Source of the DNA: Deltaproteobacteria bacterium
GTDB taxonomy: Bacteria; Myxococcota; UBA727; VGSZ01
Length of the DNA stretch: 64,000 nt
Direction: 5' to 3'
Assembly: GCA_016177705.1 (NCBI GenBank)
Contig: JACOUT010000014.1
Coordinates: 186,001-250,000 of the forward strand
Part shown: piece after piece, positions 1-10,940 of the stretch
Layout: each line of letters begins with the position of its first letter
How positions within the stretch are numbered: position 1 is the stretch's first letter
Position numbers and translations under genes: made by a program
Notes under the pieces: generated by a model
Told to the model about the DNA's origin: nothing
What the model saw: the letters and a program-made list of their open reading frames with translations, nothing else
Database searches by the model: none

Positions 1-783
1 GGCGGTGCCCATCTGGAACTGCTGGAAGGCGGCGAGGTTCGGCGCCGGCCCAAGCGTGGAGGAGCCGAGCGCGCCCATCGAGGCGCGTTGATCGAGCGCC
101 TTCTGCACGCCCTCGGGCACGTTGATGTTGACGATCTTGAGGTTCGGGACCTCGAGGCCGTACTCGTCGTCGACTTGCGTCGCGACCTGCTTCCTCACGC
201 TCTCGCCGAAGATCTCGTAGGACGAGAGCAGGTCGAGCGCCGGCACCTTGTTCTGCCCGAGCACCGTCGCGAAGCTCGACTGGATGATCGAGCGCATCAC
301 GTCGTTCACTTCGTTGGTGTCATAGACGCCGTCGGTGCCGACGAGCTGCTTGAGCAAGAGCTTGGCGTCGGTGCAGCGCAGCGTGTAGGTACCAAAGGCG
401 CCCAGGCGAATGGCGCCAAAGTCGGGGTCGCGCATCATCAGCGGGTTCGGCGTGCCCCACTTGAGCGGGCCGATGATCTTGGTCGAGACGAAGTAGACCT
501 CGCACTTGAAGGGCGAGTTGAAGCCGTGCTTCCAGCCCTTGAGCGTCGAGAGGATCGGCAGGTTGTTGGTCGCCAGCTCGTGGCGCCCCTCGGTGAACAC
601 GTCGGCCAGGCGGCCCTCGTTGATGAACACCGCGCTCTGGCCCGGACGCACGATGAGCTGCGCGCCGTTCTTGATCTCGTTTTGGTAGCGCGGGAAGCGC
701 CACACCAGCGTCTGCCCGTTGGTGTCGTCGACCCACTCGATGATGTCGACCAGCTCGCCCTTCAACTTGTCGAACAGACCCAT
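1..783 (-). CDS. SPFH-domain (YdjI / 'virion core'-like) protein, C-terminus cut by window edge
   Basis: About 261 residues are visible before the window ends; the C-terminus is missing. The protein opens MGLFDKLKGELVDIIEW, the usual start of the YdjI-like SPFH family, and the SPFH/band-7 core runs from about residue 30 to 240 (for example a WRFPRYQNEIKNGAQL segment followed by the V-x-PGQ-x-AVF strand). Members of this family are cytoplasmic or membrane-associated scaffolds; in Bacillus YdjI is linked to membrane-stress (PspA/LiaH-type) responses. The ATG is preceded by a good GGAGG ribosome site 5-6 bases upstream. It is transcribed in the same direction as the unknown gene upstream at 896-2647, with a 112-base gap holding three CGTGCC repeats. 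Family assignment is firm, the cellular role is inference. Confidence 0.8.
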   Translation of the reverse strand, partial: MGLFDKLKGELVDIIEWVDDTNGQTLVWRFPRYQNEIKNGAQLIVRPGQSAVFINEGRLADVFTEGRHELATNNLPILSTLKGWKHGFNSPFKCEVYFVSTKIIGPLKWGTPNPLMMRDPDFGAIRLGAFGTYTLRCTDAKLLLKQLVGTDGVYDTNEVNDVMRSIIQSSFATVLGQNKVPALDLLSSYEIFGESVRKQVATQVDDEYGLEVPNLKIVNINVPEGVQKALDQRASMGALGSSTLGPAPNLAAFQQFQMGTA

Positions 784-895
784 GGCGTCCTCCAGAAACG
801 TGCCCGTGCCCGTGCCCGCATGCGTGTACGCACGATCTACCGCGGAAGCGGTTCGAAAAACGAGCCAGCCTTTGGAACGGGCGTGATCGCCGTCG

Positions 896-2647
896 TCAGA
901 CCGAGCCGGCGACCGTCTGCGCGGTCGCCGTCGGCCCGAGCGACGCCACCAACTCGCCCGCGTTCTGCGACCGCTTGGTGTCGACGTCGGCCGGCTTGAG
1001 CTCGCCGCCCGGCATGCGCAGGTTCTTCTCGAGCACGCCGCTCTTGCGCAGCGCGGTGCTCGCGAGCTGGAAGCCCTTGCCGAGCAGCATGGCGATGGCG
1101 CTGTTCACCGAGGTCGGATCCTTCTGGCGCTCCTCGTCCTTGATCTCGCCCAGACGGCCGCTGACGGTCTCGAACACCGAGGTGAGCGCTGCCTGCTGGT
1201 CCTCGCGCAGCTTGCCGAGCTGCTCCGGGGTGACCTCGGGGAGCTTGCTCAACGAGTCGGCCGAGGTACGCAGCCGCGCCACCTTGTCGGCGGCGTCGCC
1301 CTTGCCGGCGCCGCGCAGCGCCGCCTCCATCAGCTCGGCGTTCTGCGCCAGGAACGGCAGCGCCGCGGTGATGTCCTTCATGCTCGCCTGCTCGGTGACC
1401 ACCTCGCCCCGCTCGGCCTTCTTCTTGTCGGAGGAGCGGATGGCCGCGTCGGTGCCGATCTTGGCGAGCGAGCCGCCGAGCGCCACCCACGGGAAGGCGA
1501 TGCCGACCGCCTGCGTCAGGAAGTAGGCGCCCTCGTTGGCGATCTTCTTCATGTCGTGCGGCTTCTTGAAGAGCTGCCCGACGAAGGTGGCGCCCGCCAT
1601 CAGCGTGGTGCCGACAGAGATGACGTTGCCGATGACCGGGATCGCCTTGCCCGCCGTGGCGCCGACGGTGACAGCACCTGCAGCGCCCGCCTGCACGCCC
1701 ACCTTGGCGCCGACGGTGGCCGCGGTCTTGCCGATCTGCGGCGCGAGCCGGCCGGCGGCCTCGATCAGCTTGGCATTGCCGGTGGCAGCGGCGAGCGCCG
1801 GCAGCTTCTCCGAGAGCTTCATGCTCGCGTCGAGCGCGGCCTTGACCGCCGCGGGGTTCATCGCGTCGGTGCCGGTGGCGCGCGTGAACGCGGTGCCGAG
1901 GTCCTTGACCGACAGCTTGAGCGCCTCGCGGAAGCCGGGGGTGCCGAGCTTGGACAAGAGCGACGACGCGTTGGCGAGCAGCTCGGGATCCTTCATCACC
2001 TCCTCGACGGTCTTGCCGGCGAGGTTCTCGAGGTGCGGCAGCGTGGCGGCGAGGGCGGGGCTGCCCTCGGCCTTCTCGTGCAGGTAGGCCGTGCCTTTTT
2101 GCTTCAGCTCGTCGGCGACGATCTTGGCCGCCTTGTACTCGGGCGTCAGCTCGTTCTTGGCCACCGACGTGCCGTTGTGGCTCGCCTGGATGTTCTTCTG
2201 CTTCTCGAGGCGCGCCTCGGAGCCCTGCTTGTGCACCTCGGCGCTGTGGCTGGCCTCGACGGTCTGCGCGGTCTTGTCGAGGCCTTGCGTCACCTCGCGC
2301 GACGTCGTCTCGCTGTGCGCCTGGCGGCGGAAGAACAGCTTGGAGAAGTCGGTGCCGAGGGCCTGCGAGAGCTTGGAGAGCGCGACCTCCGAGATGTCGA
2401 CCGGCTTGCCGGCCTGCTGGCGCTTCTCGAGCTCGGCGGTCAGGTGGGCCGCCGCCTGCTCCTTGAGCGCCTTGGGGGCGTTCTGGATCAGGGCGTCGAG
2501 GCCCTTCTGCTCCTTCTGCGAGAAGGTGCCGTCCAGCAGGGCACGATCGAGCGCGTCGGTGACGTCCTTGAGCCGCAGCGCGGGGGCTTCGACCGGGATC
2601 TCGTGCTTTTTCGAGACCTTGGGTGCTTCGACCTTGCGGATGACCAC
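896..2647 (-). CDS. Unrecognised 583-aa protein with Ala/Gly-rich hydrophobic core
   Basis: I do not recognise a family. The GTG start fits the following MVIRKVEAPKVSKK N-terminus; there is no signal peptide. Residues 1-110 look helical and charged; 110-200 are rich in Lys, Glu and Gln and may form coiled coil. Two long hydrophobic stretches rich in Ala, Gly and Val follow at about 306-357 and 374-397, with small residues spaced as in glycine-zipper helices; the remaining C-terminus (400-583) is hydrophilic and helical. It lies between a polysaccharide-export lipoprotein gene and the SPFH gene, all on the same strand. The soluble-hydrophobic-soluble layout could suit a membrane-inserting protein, but that is only inference. 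Confidence 0.75.
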   Translation of the reverse strand: MVIRKVEAPKVSKKHEIPVEAPALRLKDVTDALDRALLDGTFSQKEQKGLDALIQNAPKALKEQAAAHLTAELEKRQQAGKPVDISEVALSKLSQALGTDFSKLFFRRQAHSETTSREVTQGLDKTAQTVEASHSAEVHKQGSEARLEKQKNIQASHNGTSVAKNELTPEYKAAKIVADELKQKGTAYLHEKAEGSPALAATLPHLENLAGKTVEEVMKDPELLANASSLLSKLGTPGFREALKLSVKDLGTAFTRATGTDAMNPAAVKAALDASMKLSEKLPALAAATGNAKLIEAAGRLAPQIGKTAATVGAKVGVQAGAAGAVTVGATAGKAIPVIGNVISVGTTLMAGATFVGQLFKKPHDMKKIANEGAYFLTQAVGIAFPWVALGGSLAKIGTDAAIRSSDKKKAERGEVVTEQASMKDITAALPFLAQNAELMEAALRGAGKGDAADKVARLRTSADSLSKLPEVTPEQLGKLREDQQAALTSVFETVSGRLGEIKDEERQKDPTSVNSAIAMLLGKGFQLASTALRKSGVLEKNLRMPGGELKPADVDTKRSQNAGELVASLGPTATAQTVAGSV

Positions 2648-2734
2648 GGCGCGGGCCTCCCCTGGGATGTACGGACGCAGAGTATATCGGCTGCGCGAGC
2701 GCTTCGGCGCGGCGAAATGCCGTGATGGATCGCG

Positions 2735-3319
2735 CTACTCCACCACCACCACGTCGCCGTCCTGCAGCTCGAAGGCGACGCCCGCGCCCACTGCGCGCGC
2801 GAGCCGCTGGTAGTCGAAGCGCACGCGCAACCCCTGGCTCCGGCGCACCACGAAGATGGCGTCCTTCCGCGCGAACTCGGAGAGGCCGCCGGCGCGCGCC
2901 AGCACCTCGAGCACGCCCTCGCCCGGCCGGAGCGGGAAGCTGCCCGCCTGCTGCACCTCGCCGAGCACGCTGACGGTGGGCTCGCGCGTGCCCGCGAGGC
3001 TCACCGCCACGTGCGGCTCGACGACGAGGCCGGTGAGCTTGCGCGCGACGGCCTCGGCCGCCTGCTGCGGCGTCACGCCCGCGACCTGCACGTCGCCCAT
3101 CAGCGGGAGCGTGATGTTGCCGTCGGGCCGCACCAGCACCTCGCCCGACAGCGGCGGCTGGTTCCAGACGTTGACCACCAGGCGGTCGCCCGGCGCCACC
3201 AGGTAGGGCGCAGGTTTGAGGTCCTCGCGGTCGAGCTCGTCCACCCAGACGAACTTGCCGTCGGTGGCGCATCCGGACGCGGCGAGAGCAAGCGCGAGCG
3301 CGAAAGCTGGTCGAAGCAC
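2735..3319 (-). CDS. Polysaccharide export (Wza/BexD-like) lipoprotein
   Basis: A 194-aa protein with a signal peptide and lipobox ending ASGC at about residue 17-18, so it should be lipid-anchored. Residues about 38-105 match the Poly_export domain (APGDRLVVNVW, then RPDGNITLPLMGDV and a helix that carries AAEAVA). Residues about 112-160 form an SLBB domain (VSVLGEVQQAGSFPL, then LARAGGLSEFA). Such proteins build the outer-membrane channel for capsule or exopolysaccharide. It is short compared with Wza (about 380 aa) and lacks the second SLBB and C-terminal transmembrane helix, like many compact BexD/GumB-type forms. No glycosyltransferase or Wzc partner is in the immediate neighbourhood; manB and manC lie at 37-40 kb. 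Confidence 0.85.
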   Translation of the reverse strand: MLRPAFALALALAASGCATDGKFVWVDELDREDLKPAPYLVAPGDRLVVNVWNQPPLSGEVLVRPDGNITLPLMGDVQVAGVTPQQAAEAVARKLTGLVVEPHVAVSLAGTREPTVSVLGEVQQAGSFPLRPGEGVLEVLARAGGLSEFARKDAIFVVRRSQGLRVRFDYQRLARAVGAGVAFELQDGDVVVVE

Positions 3320-3372
3320 GGGCCGACCCTACCATCCGTTCGCGTGGTCGTGTACGCCGGACACGATCACGC

Positions 3373-3409
3373 TATACGGGCGACGGCCCGGGGGTCGGAG
3401 CTGACGGCG
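3373..3409 (+). promoter_or_regulatory. Possible nuo operon leader: -10-like box, small hairpin and ribosome site
   Basis: The 90-base gap between the divergent polysaccharide-export gene and nuoA must contain the promoter of the complex I operon. A TATACG box lies at 3373-3378, but I see no convincing -35 hexamer 16-18 bases upstream. It is followed by the inverted repeat CGGGC-gacg-GCCCG at 3377-3390 and by GGAG at 3397-3400 ahead of the nuoA ATG at 3410. Promoter assignment is weak; the ribosome site is reasonable. Confidence 0.3.
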
Positions 3410-3775
3410 ATGGACGCCTATACGTTGCAGTACAGCGCGCTCGGCGTCTTCATCGCGGTGGCGGTGATCTTCCCCTTGGTGCCGCTGTTCCTGTCGTCGT
3501 TGATCGCGCCCAAGAAGCCGTCGTCGGTGAAGCAGAGCGCCTACGAGTGCGGCCTCGAGAGCCACGGCGATCCGTGGGGCGCCTTCAAGGTCAACTACTA
3601 CGTGTACGCGCTGGTGTTCGTCGCCTTCGACCTCGAGGCGCCCTTCCTCTACGCCTGGGCGGTGGTGTTCCACGGCATGGGTGTGGTGGTGTTCGTCGAG
3701 ATGATGGTGTTCGTCGCAGTGCTGGTCGCCGGCCTCGCCTGGGCCTGGAAAAAGGGCGTGTTGGAGTGGAGGTAG
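3410..3775 (+). CDS. nuoA: NADH-quinone oxidoreductase subunit A
   Basis: A 121-aa membrane subunit of complex I with three predicted membrane helices. The loop motif YECGLES and the acidic helix motif [12 protein letters not shown] are family hallmarks lining the quinone-site region next to NuoH and NuoJ. I chose the ATG at 3410, preceded by a GGAG ribosome site; the frame stays open further upstream but gives no homologous sequence. It is the first gene of a twelve-gene plus-strand operon and is separated from nuoB by one base, so translation is probably coupled. Confidence 0.95.
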   Translation: MDAYTLQYSALGVFIAVAVIFPLVPLFLSSLIAPKKPSSVKQSAYECGLESHGDPWGAFKVNYYVYALVFVAFDLEAPFLYAWAVVFHGMGVVVFVEMMVFVAVLVAGLAWAWKKGVLEWR

Positions 3776-3776
3776 C

Positions 3777-4448
3777 GTGGCGGTTGACGAGGGCCTGAAG
3801 CGCGAGCTGGCGCGCACCGGCGTGGTCACCACCACGTTCGAGGCCATCTACAATTGGGGCCGCCGCTCCTCCATCTGGCCGCTGCAATTCGGCCTCGCTT
3901 GCTGCGCCATCGAGATGATGGCGACGGGCGGCGCGCGCTTCGACCTGGCCCGCTTCGGCGCCGAGGTGTTCCGCGGCTCGCCGCGGCAGGCCGACCTGAT
4001 GATCGTCGCCGGCACGGTGACCAAGAAGATGGCGCCGCAGGTGGTGCGCCTGTGGAACCAGATGCCGGAGCCCAAGTACTGCATCGCCATGGGCGCATGC
4101 GCCATCGCCGGCGGGCCCTTCAAGGAGGGCTACAACGTCTTGAAAGGCATCGATCGCTTCATCCCCGTCGACGTGCACATCCCCGGCTGCCCGCCGCGGC
4201 CCGAGGCGCTGTTGCACGCCATCATCACGCTGCAAGAGAAGATCGACCACCAGCACTTCACGCGGCTGAGTCACCCGATAGCGCGCGAGATCGACGAGCG
4301 CCCGGCCGAGTACCCCATTCCCAGGCTCGGCAAGCACGACCTCGAGCCGCCGGCCAACCCCGTTGTCTGGCAGCCGCCCGAGCCGGTGCGCTCCTTGCCG
4401 ATCGTCGGCCAAGGCGCGCTCGCGCCCGCCAAGGAGGGCAAGGCGTGA
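3777..4448 (+). CDS. nuoB: NADH-quinone oxidoreductase subunit B (cluster N2 subunit)
   Basis: A 223-aa peripheral-arm subunit that carries the terminal 4Fe-4S cluster N2, which reduces quinone. The ligand set is visible: tandem cysteines in LACCAIEMM (42-43), the cysteine in AMGACAI (108) and the one in PGCPPRPE (138). The GTG start lies one base after the nuoA stop. The C-terminal 50 or so residues beyond the conserved core are longer than in E. coli NuoB and rich in Pro. The stop overlaps the GTG start of nuoC (GTGA), typical of tight coupling. Confidence 0.95.
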   Translation: MAVDEGLKRELARTGVVTTTFEAIYNWGRRSSIWPLQFGLACCAIEMMATGGARFDLARFGAEVFRGSPRQADLMIVAGTVTKKMAPQVVRLWNQMPEPKYCIAMGACAIAGGPFKEGYNVLKGIDRFIPVDVHIPGCPPRPEALLHAIITLQEKIDHQHFTRLSHPIAREIDERPAEYPIPRLGKHDLEPPANPVVWQPPEPVRSLPIVGQGALAPAKEGKA

Positions 4449-5092
4449 CCGAACCCGCTGCCCCTCCTGCTGCTCCTGCGGGCACGCCGCCGGCCGCACC
4501 ACCGGCGCCACCTGCGCCCGCGAAGCCCGCGCCGCCGCCAGGCCCGCTCGACCTCGGCCCGTTGGTCGCGCGCATCGCCGCCGAAGTGCCGGGGACCGCC
4601 GGCCTGGTGGCGGCCGAGGGCCCCGCGCTCGTCGTCGATCGGCGCGTGCTGCTCGAGGTGATGCGCTTCTTGCGCGACGATAAGACGCTGCGCCTCGACT
4701 TCCTGTCGAACCTGTGCGCGGTCGACTGGCTCAAGCCGGTGGCGGTGCTCGAGGTGGTCTACCACCTGTTCTCCGTCGAGAAGCGGCACGGCCCGCTCAC
4801 CGTCAAGTGCCGCACCGCCAACCGCACCGACGACGCGGTGGTGCCGTCGGTGGTGTCGTTGTGGCGCAGCGCCGAGTACCAGGAGCGCGAGGCCTTCGAC
4901 CTGTACGGCGTCATCTTCGCGGGCCATCCGGACCTGCGCCGCATCCTCACCTGGGACGAGCTGACCGACTTCCCCATGCGCAAGGACTATCGGCCGCCCG
5001 ACAACTTCGAGTGGGAACCCACGCCGCACGACGAGGTGCTCAAGCGCGCCGCCGCCCACCAGGCCGAGCGGCGTGAGAAGGCGGGCGGCTGA
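4445..5092 (+). CDS. nuoC: NADH-quinone oxidoreductase subunit C with Pro/Ala-rich N-terminal extension
   Basis: A 215-aa 30-kDa-type subunit of the complex I connecting module. The signature in the C-terminal half ([20 protein letters not shown], then DFPMRKDYR) is clear. The first ~35 residues are a Pro/Ala/Gly-rich low-complexity tail not found in typical NuoC; it begins at a GTG overlapping the nuoB stop, so it is probably translated, although a downstream start cannot be excluded. It is not fused to NuoD, unlike the E. coli arrangement. The stop overlaps the nuoD ATG in a TGATG junction. Confidence 0.93.
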   Translation: MTEPAAPPAAPAGTPPAAPPAPPAPAKPAPPPGPLDLGPLVARIAAEVPGTAGLVAAEGPALVVDRRVLLEVMRFLRDDKTLRLDFLSNLCAVDWLKPVAVLEVVYHLFSVEKRHGPLTVKCRTANRTDDAVVPSVVSLWRSAEYQEREAFDLYGVIFAGHPDLRRILTWDELTDFPMRKDYRPPDNFEWEPTPHDEVLKRAAAHQAERREKAGG

Positions 5093-6273
5093 TGCGCGAC
5101 GTCGACGAGCCCGTGGGCGCCGCGCCGGAGCCCGAGCCGCGCTACAAGCTGACGCCGGTCGAGTCGGCGTTCGATCAGCAGCAGCTCGAGGTGTCGATCG
5201 GCCCGCAGCACCCGTCGACGCACGGCGTGTTCCGCATGGACGTCACGCTCGATGGCGAGGTGGTCACCAAGCTCAAGCCGGTGATGGGCTACCTGCATAG
5301 AAACCACGAGCAGATCGCCGAGCGCACGACCTACCTCGGCACCATGCCGTTCACCGATCGGCTCGACTACTTCGGCTCGCTCGCCAACAACTGGGGCTAC
5401 GCGCTCACCGTCGAGAAGCTGGCCGGCATCACCGTGCCGGAGCGCGCCGAGTACCTGCGCGTCATCATGTGCGAGCTGACGCGGGTGGTGAACCACACCT
5501 GTGTCGCCGGCTTCCTGCTGCAAGACCTGGGCGCCTGGATGACGCCGCTCGTGTGGGCCCTGCGCGAGCGCGAGAAGGTGCTCGACGTCTTCGAGTCGGT
5601 CACCGGCGCGCGCATGATGTGCAACTACTTCCGCTTCGGCGGCGTGCGCGTCGACATGACCGACGACGACCTGGCGGTCGTGCAGAAGATCATCGACGAG
5701 TATCCGGCGTTCCTCGACGAGTTCGAGGCGCTGATGACCAAGAACGAGATCTTGCAGCAGCGCTGTCAGGGCGTGGGCGTGCTGTCGAAGGAGCTGGCCA
5801 TCAGCGCCGGCATCAGCGGGCCGATGGCGCGCGCCAGCGGCGTGCCCTACGACGTGCGCAAGGTCGACAAGTACGGCATCTACGACCGCTTCGACTTCAA
5901 GGTGCCGCTCGGTGAGAAGGGCGACGTGTTCGATCGCTACTACATGCGCGTGCTCGAGGTGGCGGAGAGCCTCAAGATCCTGAGGCAGGCGCTCAAGGAC
6001 ATGCCCAAGGGGCCCATCCAGGATCCGAAGACCAAGATCCGGAACTTCCGACCCGCCAAGGGCGAGGCCTACGGGCGCATCGAGAGCCCCAAGGGCGAGC
6101 TCGGCTTCTACATCGTCAGCCAGGGGGACAAGTCGCCGTACCGCTACCACGTGCGCGCGCCGAGCTTCGTCAACCTGACCATCCTCGAGGACATGTGCCT
6201 CGGCCACAAGCTCGCCGACGCCATCGTCATCCTCGGCGCGGTCGACATCGTGCTCGGCGAGGTCGACCGATGA
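5092..6273 (+). CDS. nuoD: NADH-quinone oxidoreductase subunit D (49-kDa, quinone site)
   Basis: A 393-aa subunit that, with NuoB, forms the quinone-reduction cavity. Visible landmarks are the beta1-beta2 loop motif [12 protein letters not shown], the [13 protein letters not shown] segment, the [13 protein letters not shown] region, and the C-terminal [13 protein letters not shown] and [13 protein letters not shown]. Length is normal for an unfused NuoD. Its stop codon overlaps the ATG of nuoI (ATGA). The quinone-site residues appear intact, so the complex should be functional in electron transfer to quinone. Confidence 0.96.
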   Translation: MRDVDEPVGAAPEPEPRYKLTPVESAFDQQQLEVSIGPQHPSTHGVFRMDVTLDGEVVTKLKPVMGYLHRNHEQIAERTTYLGTMPFTDRLDYFGSLANNWGYALTVEKLAGITVPERAEYLRVIMCELTRVVNHTCVAGFLLQDLGAWMTPLVWALREREKVLDVFESVTGARMMCNYFRFGGVRVDMTDDDLAVVQKIIDEYPAFLDEFEALMTKNEILQQRCQGVGVLSKELAISAGISGPMARASGVPYDVRKVDKYGIYDRFDFKVPLGEKGDVFDRYYMRVLEVAESLKILRQALKDMPKGPIQDPKTKIRNFRPAKGEAYGRIESPKGELGFYIVSQGDKSPYRYHVRAPSFVNLTILEDMCLGHKLADAIVILGAVDIVLGEVDR

Positions 6274-6875
6274 GCTTCGGCGGCGGCATGCTGAAGAGCT
6301 TGGCGATGACGGCGAGGAATTTCGTCGGCAGCTACTTCGACAAGAAGCGGCTCGTCACCGTGCAGTACCCCGAGGAGCGGCTGACGCCGAAGGAGAACTT
6401 CAGGAACATCCCGTTCCTGGTGTTCGACGGCGACGCTGAGACCGGGCTGCGCTGCACCGCGTGCAAGATCTGCGAGCAGGAGTGCCCGCCGCAGTGCATC
6501 TTCATCGAGCTGTTGACCGACGAGAAGGGCATCTCCAAGAAGAAGCCCAAGGTCTTCGACATCGACATGACGGTGTGCATGAACTGCGGCATCTGCGCCG
6601 AGGTGTGCCCGTTCGACGCCATCAAGATGGATAGCGAGTACGAGCTGTCGACCACCGACCGCTTCACGGGGTTGCTCGCCGACAAGGTGCGACTCGGCAA
6701 GTCGAACGAGTACTACCACCGCATCAAGCACACCGAGGCCGTCGGTGTCGACGAGCGGCTGGCGGCGAAGAAGAAGCCGGCGCCCGCGCCAGTCAAGCCC
6801 GCTGCTGCACCCGCAGCTCCCGCCGCTGCGCCTGCGGTGCCGGCGCCCACCCCTCCCACAGAGCCGAAGGGCTGA
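6270..6875 (+). CDS. nuoI: NADH-quinone oxidoreductase subunit I (two 4Fe-4S clusters) with Pro/Ala tail
   Basis: A 201-aa ferredoxin-like subunit that carries clusters N6a and N6b. The two binding motifs are complete: [12 protein letters not shown] at residues 62-73 and [12 protein letters not shown] at 103-114. After about residue 168 the protein runs into a Lys then Pro/Ala-rich tail of some 33 residues, absent from typical NuoI. The ATG overlaps the nuoD stop; in many genomes nuoG and nuoH separate these genes, but here nuoI directly follows nuoD. NuoE, F and G are not encoded in this operon. Confidence 0.95.
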   Translation: MSFGGGMLKSLAMTARNFVGSYFDKKRLVTVQYPEERLTPKENFRNIPFLVFDGDAETGLRCTACKICEQECPPQCIFIELLTDEKGISKKKPKVFDIDMTVCMNCGICAEVCPFDAIKMDSEYELSTTDRFTGLLADKVRLGKSNEYYHRIKHTEAVGVDERLAAKKKPAPAPVKPAAAPAAPAAAPAVPAPTPPTEPKG

Positions 6876-6883
6876 GGCCGTCG

Positions 6884-8092
6884 ATGACCGTCACCCTCGA
6901 CCAAGGTTTCGTGCAGGCCTACCAGTGGATCCTGGGCGTGGCGCGCGACCTCGGCCTGCCCGTGTGGCTGGTCACGCTGCTCTCACTGGCGATCCCGGTG
7001 GTGGTGGTCATCGCCATCTACGCCGGCTTCTTCGCCTTCCTCACCTGGCTCGAGCGCAAGGTCATCAGCCGCATCCAGAACCGCTACGGCCCGAACCGCG
7101 TCGGGCCCTTCGGGCTGTTCCAGCCGGTGGCCGACGGCATCAAAGCGCTGACCAAGGAAGACGTCATCCCGGCCGGCGCCGACCGCCTGCTGCATTGGCT
7201 CGCGCCATGCGTCGTCGTCGTCCCCGCCATCACCGTCTATGCGTTGCTGCCGCTCGGCCGCAACATGACCGCCGTCGACACCGACGTGTCGGTACTGCTG
7301 TTCTTCGCCATCAGCTCAGTGTCGACGTTGGCGCTATTCATCGCCGGTTGGGCCAGCCACAACAAGTACTCGATGCTCGGCGCCATGCGCGCCATCGCGC
7401 AGATGATCAGCTACGAGCTGCCGCTGGTGCTCGGCGCGCTGCCCGCCATCATGGTGGTCGGCTCGATGAACCTCGGCGCCATCGTCAAGGCGCAGGGCCC
7501 ACAGGCGACCGGCGAGCTGTTCGGCGGCATCGCGCACTGGAACCTGTGGACGCCGTGGGGCTTCGTCGGCTTCGTCGCCTTCTTCATCGCGGGCATGGCG
7601 GAGCTGAACCGTTCGCCCTTCGACATCGCCGAGGGCGAAAGCGAGATCATCGCGGGCTTCCACACCGAGTACTCGGGCTTCAAGTTCGCGCTGTTCTTCA
7701 TGGCCGAGTACCTGTCGACCATCGCGTTCTCCGCGTTGGCGTCGTCGCTCTACTTGGGGGGCTGGAACGGACCCGCGTTCTTGCCGAGCTGGCTCGTGCT
7801 GTTCCTCAAGATCTTCGGCCTGATCTTCGTGATGATGTGGATCCGCTCGACGCTGCCGCGCCTGCGCGTCGACCAGTTGATGGCGTTCTCCTGGAAGTTC
7901 CTGTTGCCGCTCGCCATCGTGAACATCTTCGCGACCGGCCTGTGGCACGTGCTGCCGCGCGCCACGCTGGCCGACAAGGCCGTCGCCTGGGGCGCGGCCG
8001 CGCTGGTGCTCATCCCGACCTACCTGCTGCTCGCCAAGCTCAACGGCGGACGCGCCACCGAACAGCGGCGCTACCGCTACGCGGACCTGTGA
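6884..8092 (+). CDS. nuoH: NADH-quinone oxidoreductase subunit H
   Basis: A 402-aa polytopic membrane subunit that joins the quinone cavity to the proton channels. Family signatures are present: TWLERKVISRIQNRYGPNRV near residue 55, IKALTKEDVIP near 90, and the acidic loop SPFDIAEGESEIIAGFHTEY around 240-260. It is longer than E. coli NuoH (325 aa), mainly through a loop at about 200-225 and a longer C-terminus. It begins 8 bases after nuoI and is followed 2 bases later by nuoJ. Confidence 0.95.
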   Translation: MTVTLDQGFVQAYQWILGVARDLGLPVWLVTLLSLAIPVVVVIAIYAGFFAFLTWLERKVISRIQNRYGPNRVGPFGLFQPVADGIKALTKEDVIPAGADRLLHWLAPCVVVVPAITVYALLPLGRNMTAVDTDVSVLLFFAISSVSTLALFIAGWASHNKYSMLGAMRAIAQMISYELPLVLGALPAIMVVGSMNLGAIVKAQGPQATGELFGGIAHWNLWTPWGFVGFVAFFIAGMAELNRSPFDIAEGESEIIAGFHTEYSGFKFALFFMAEYLSTIAFSALASSLYLGGWNGPAFLPSWLVLFLKIFGLIFVMMWIRSTLPRLRVDQLMAFSWKFLLPLAIVNIFATGLWHVLPRATLADKAVAWGAAALVLIPTYLLLAKLNGGRATEQRRYRYADL

Positions 8093-8094
8093 CC

Positions 8095-8610
8095 ATGGAC
8101 ATCGCCCAGCTCGGCTTCGTGCTCCTCTCCGCCGTCACCATCGCCGGTGCGCTCGGCGCCACCACCATCAACGACCTGCCGCGCGCGCTCTTGTCGCTGG
8201 TGCTGTTCTTCTTCGGCGTGGCCGCGCTGTTCTTCATGTTGCACGCCGAGTTCATCGGCGTGGTGCAGGTGCTGGTCTACGTGGGCGCAGTCGCCGTGCT
8301 GTTCGTCTTCGCCATCGTGCTGACGCGTGCGCGCTTGCAGGCAACAGAGATCGGACGGCTGGTGCCTTCGCGCGTGCTCGGCATCCTCGGCGCCGCCGTC
8401 GTCGGCGCCGGCTTGGTCGGCGTGGTGGTGCGCACCACCGACGTGCCGCTGCCGGCGGTGGCACCCCTCGGCACCACCGCGCCCATCGGCGAGGCGCTGA
8501 TGACGCGCTACCTGTTGCCTTTCGAGATCGCCTCGGTGCTGTTGACCGCCGCGCTCATCGGCGCCGTGGTGATCGCGCTCGAGGACGGCGAGCAGCGGAG
8601 GAGCGCATGA
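8095..8610 (+). CDS. nuoJ: NADH-quinone oxidoreductase subunit J
   Basis: A 171-aa membrane subunit with five predicted helices. The conserved TM3 region (EFIGVVQVLVYVGAVAVLF) carries the tyrosine and pi-bulge glycine known to matter for coupling. The ATG at 8095 is 2 bases after the nuoH stop. Its final codons overlap the nuoK ATG (ATGA), which argues for co-translation. Confidence 0.94.
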   Translation: MDIAQLGFVLLSAVTIAGALGATTINDLPRALLSLVLFFFGVAALFFMLHAEFIGVVQVLVYVGAVAVLFVFAIVLTRARLQATEIGRLVPSRVLGILGAAVVGAGLVGVVVRTTDVPLPAVAPLGTTAPIGEALMTRYLLPFEIASVLLTAALIGAVVIALEDGEQRRSA

Positions 8611-8912
8611 TCTCGCTCAACGCCCTCTTGGTGCTCTCGGCCATCCTGTTCGCCGTCGGGCTCGCGGGCGCGCTCACGCGCAAGAACGCCATCTTGGTGT
8701 TGGTCTCGATCGAGATCATGATGAACGCGGCCAACTTGAACTTCATTGCCTTCTGGCGCGCCGGCATGGTGGAGCTGACCGGCCCCCTGTTCGCGCTGTT
8801 CACGCTGGTCATCGCCGGCGCCGAGAGCGCGGTGGGCCTCGCGTTGGTCATCGCCATCTACCGCCACCTCAAGTCCGTCGACGTCGGCAACATCCAGTCT
8901 CTTTCTGGCTGA
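8607..8912 (+). CDS. nuoK: NADH-quinone oxidoreductase subunit K
   Basis: A 101-aa three-helix membrane subunit of normal length. Both proton-path glutamates are in place, in VSIEIMMNAANLN (TM2) and IAGAESAVGLALV (TM3). The ATG overlaps the nuoJ stop. A 27-base gap with a GGAG ribosome site separates it from the CTG start proposed for nuoL. Confidence 0.95.
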   Translation: MISLNALLVLSAILFAVGLAGALTRKNAILVLVSIEIMMNAANLNFIAFWRAGMVELTGPLFALFTLVIAGAESAVGLALVIAIYRHLKSVDVGNIQSLSG

Positions 8913-8939
8913 CCTGTCCAACTGAACTTTGGAGCGCCC

Positions 8940-10936
<1,997 letters not shown>

Positions 10937-10940
<4 letters not shown>

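Noticed and set aside
837-3335. Very long antisense reading frames, here 832 codons over two genes, also over nuoL, nuoM and the DUF4139 genes
   Set aside because: In DNA this GC-rich, stop codons are rare in the wrong frames. The translations are Arg/Ala/Gly or Glu/Gln/His-rich without any domain, and the opposite strand has clear genes.
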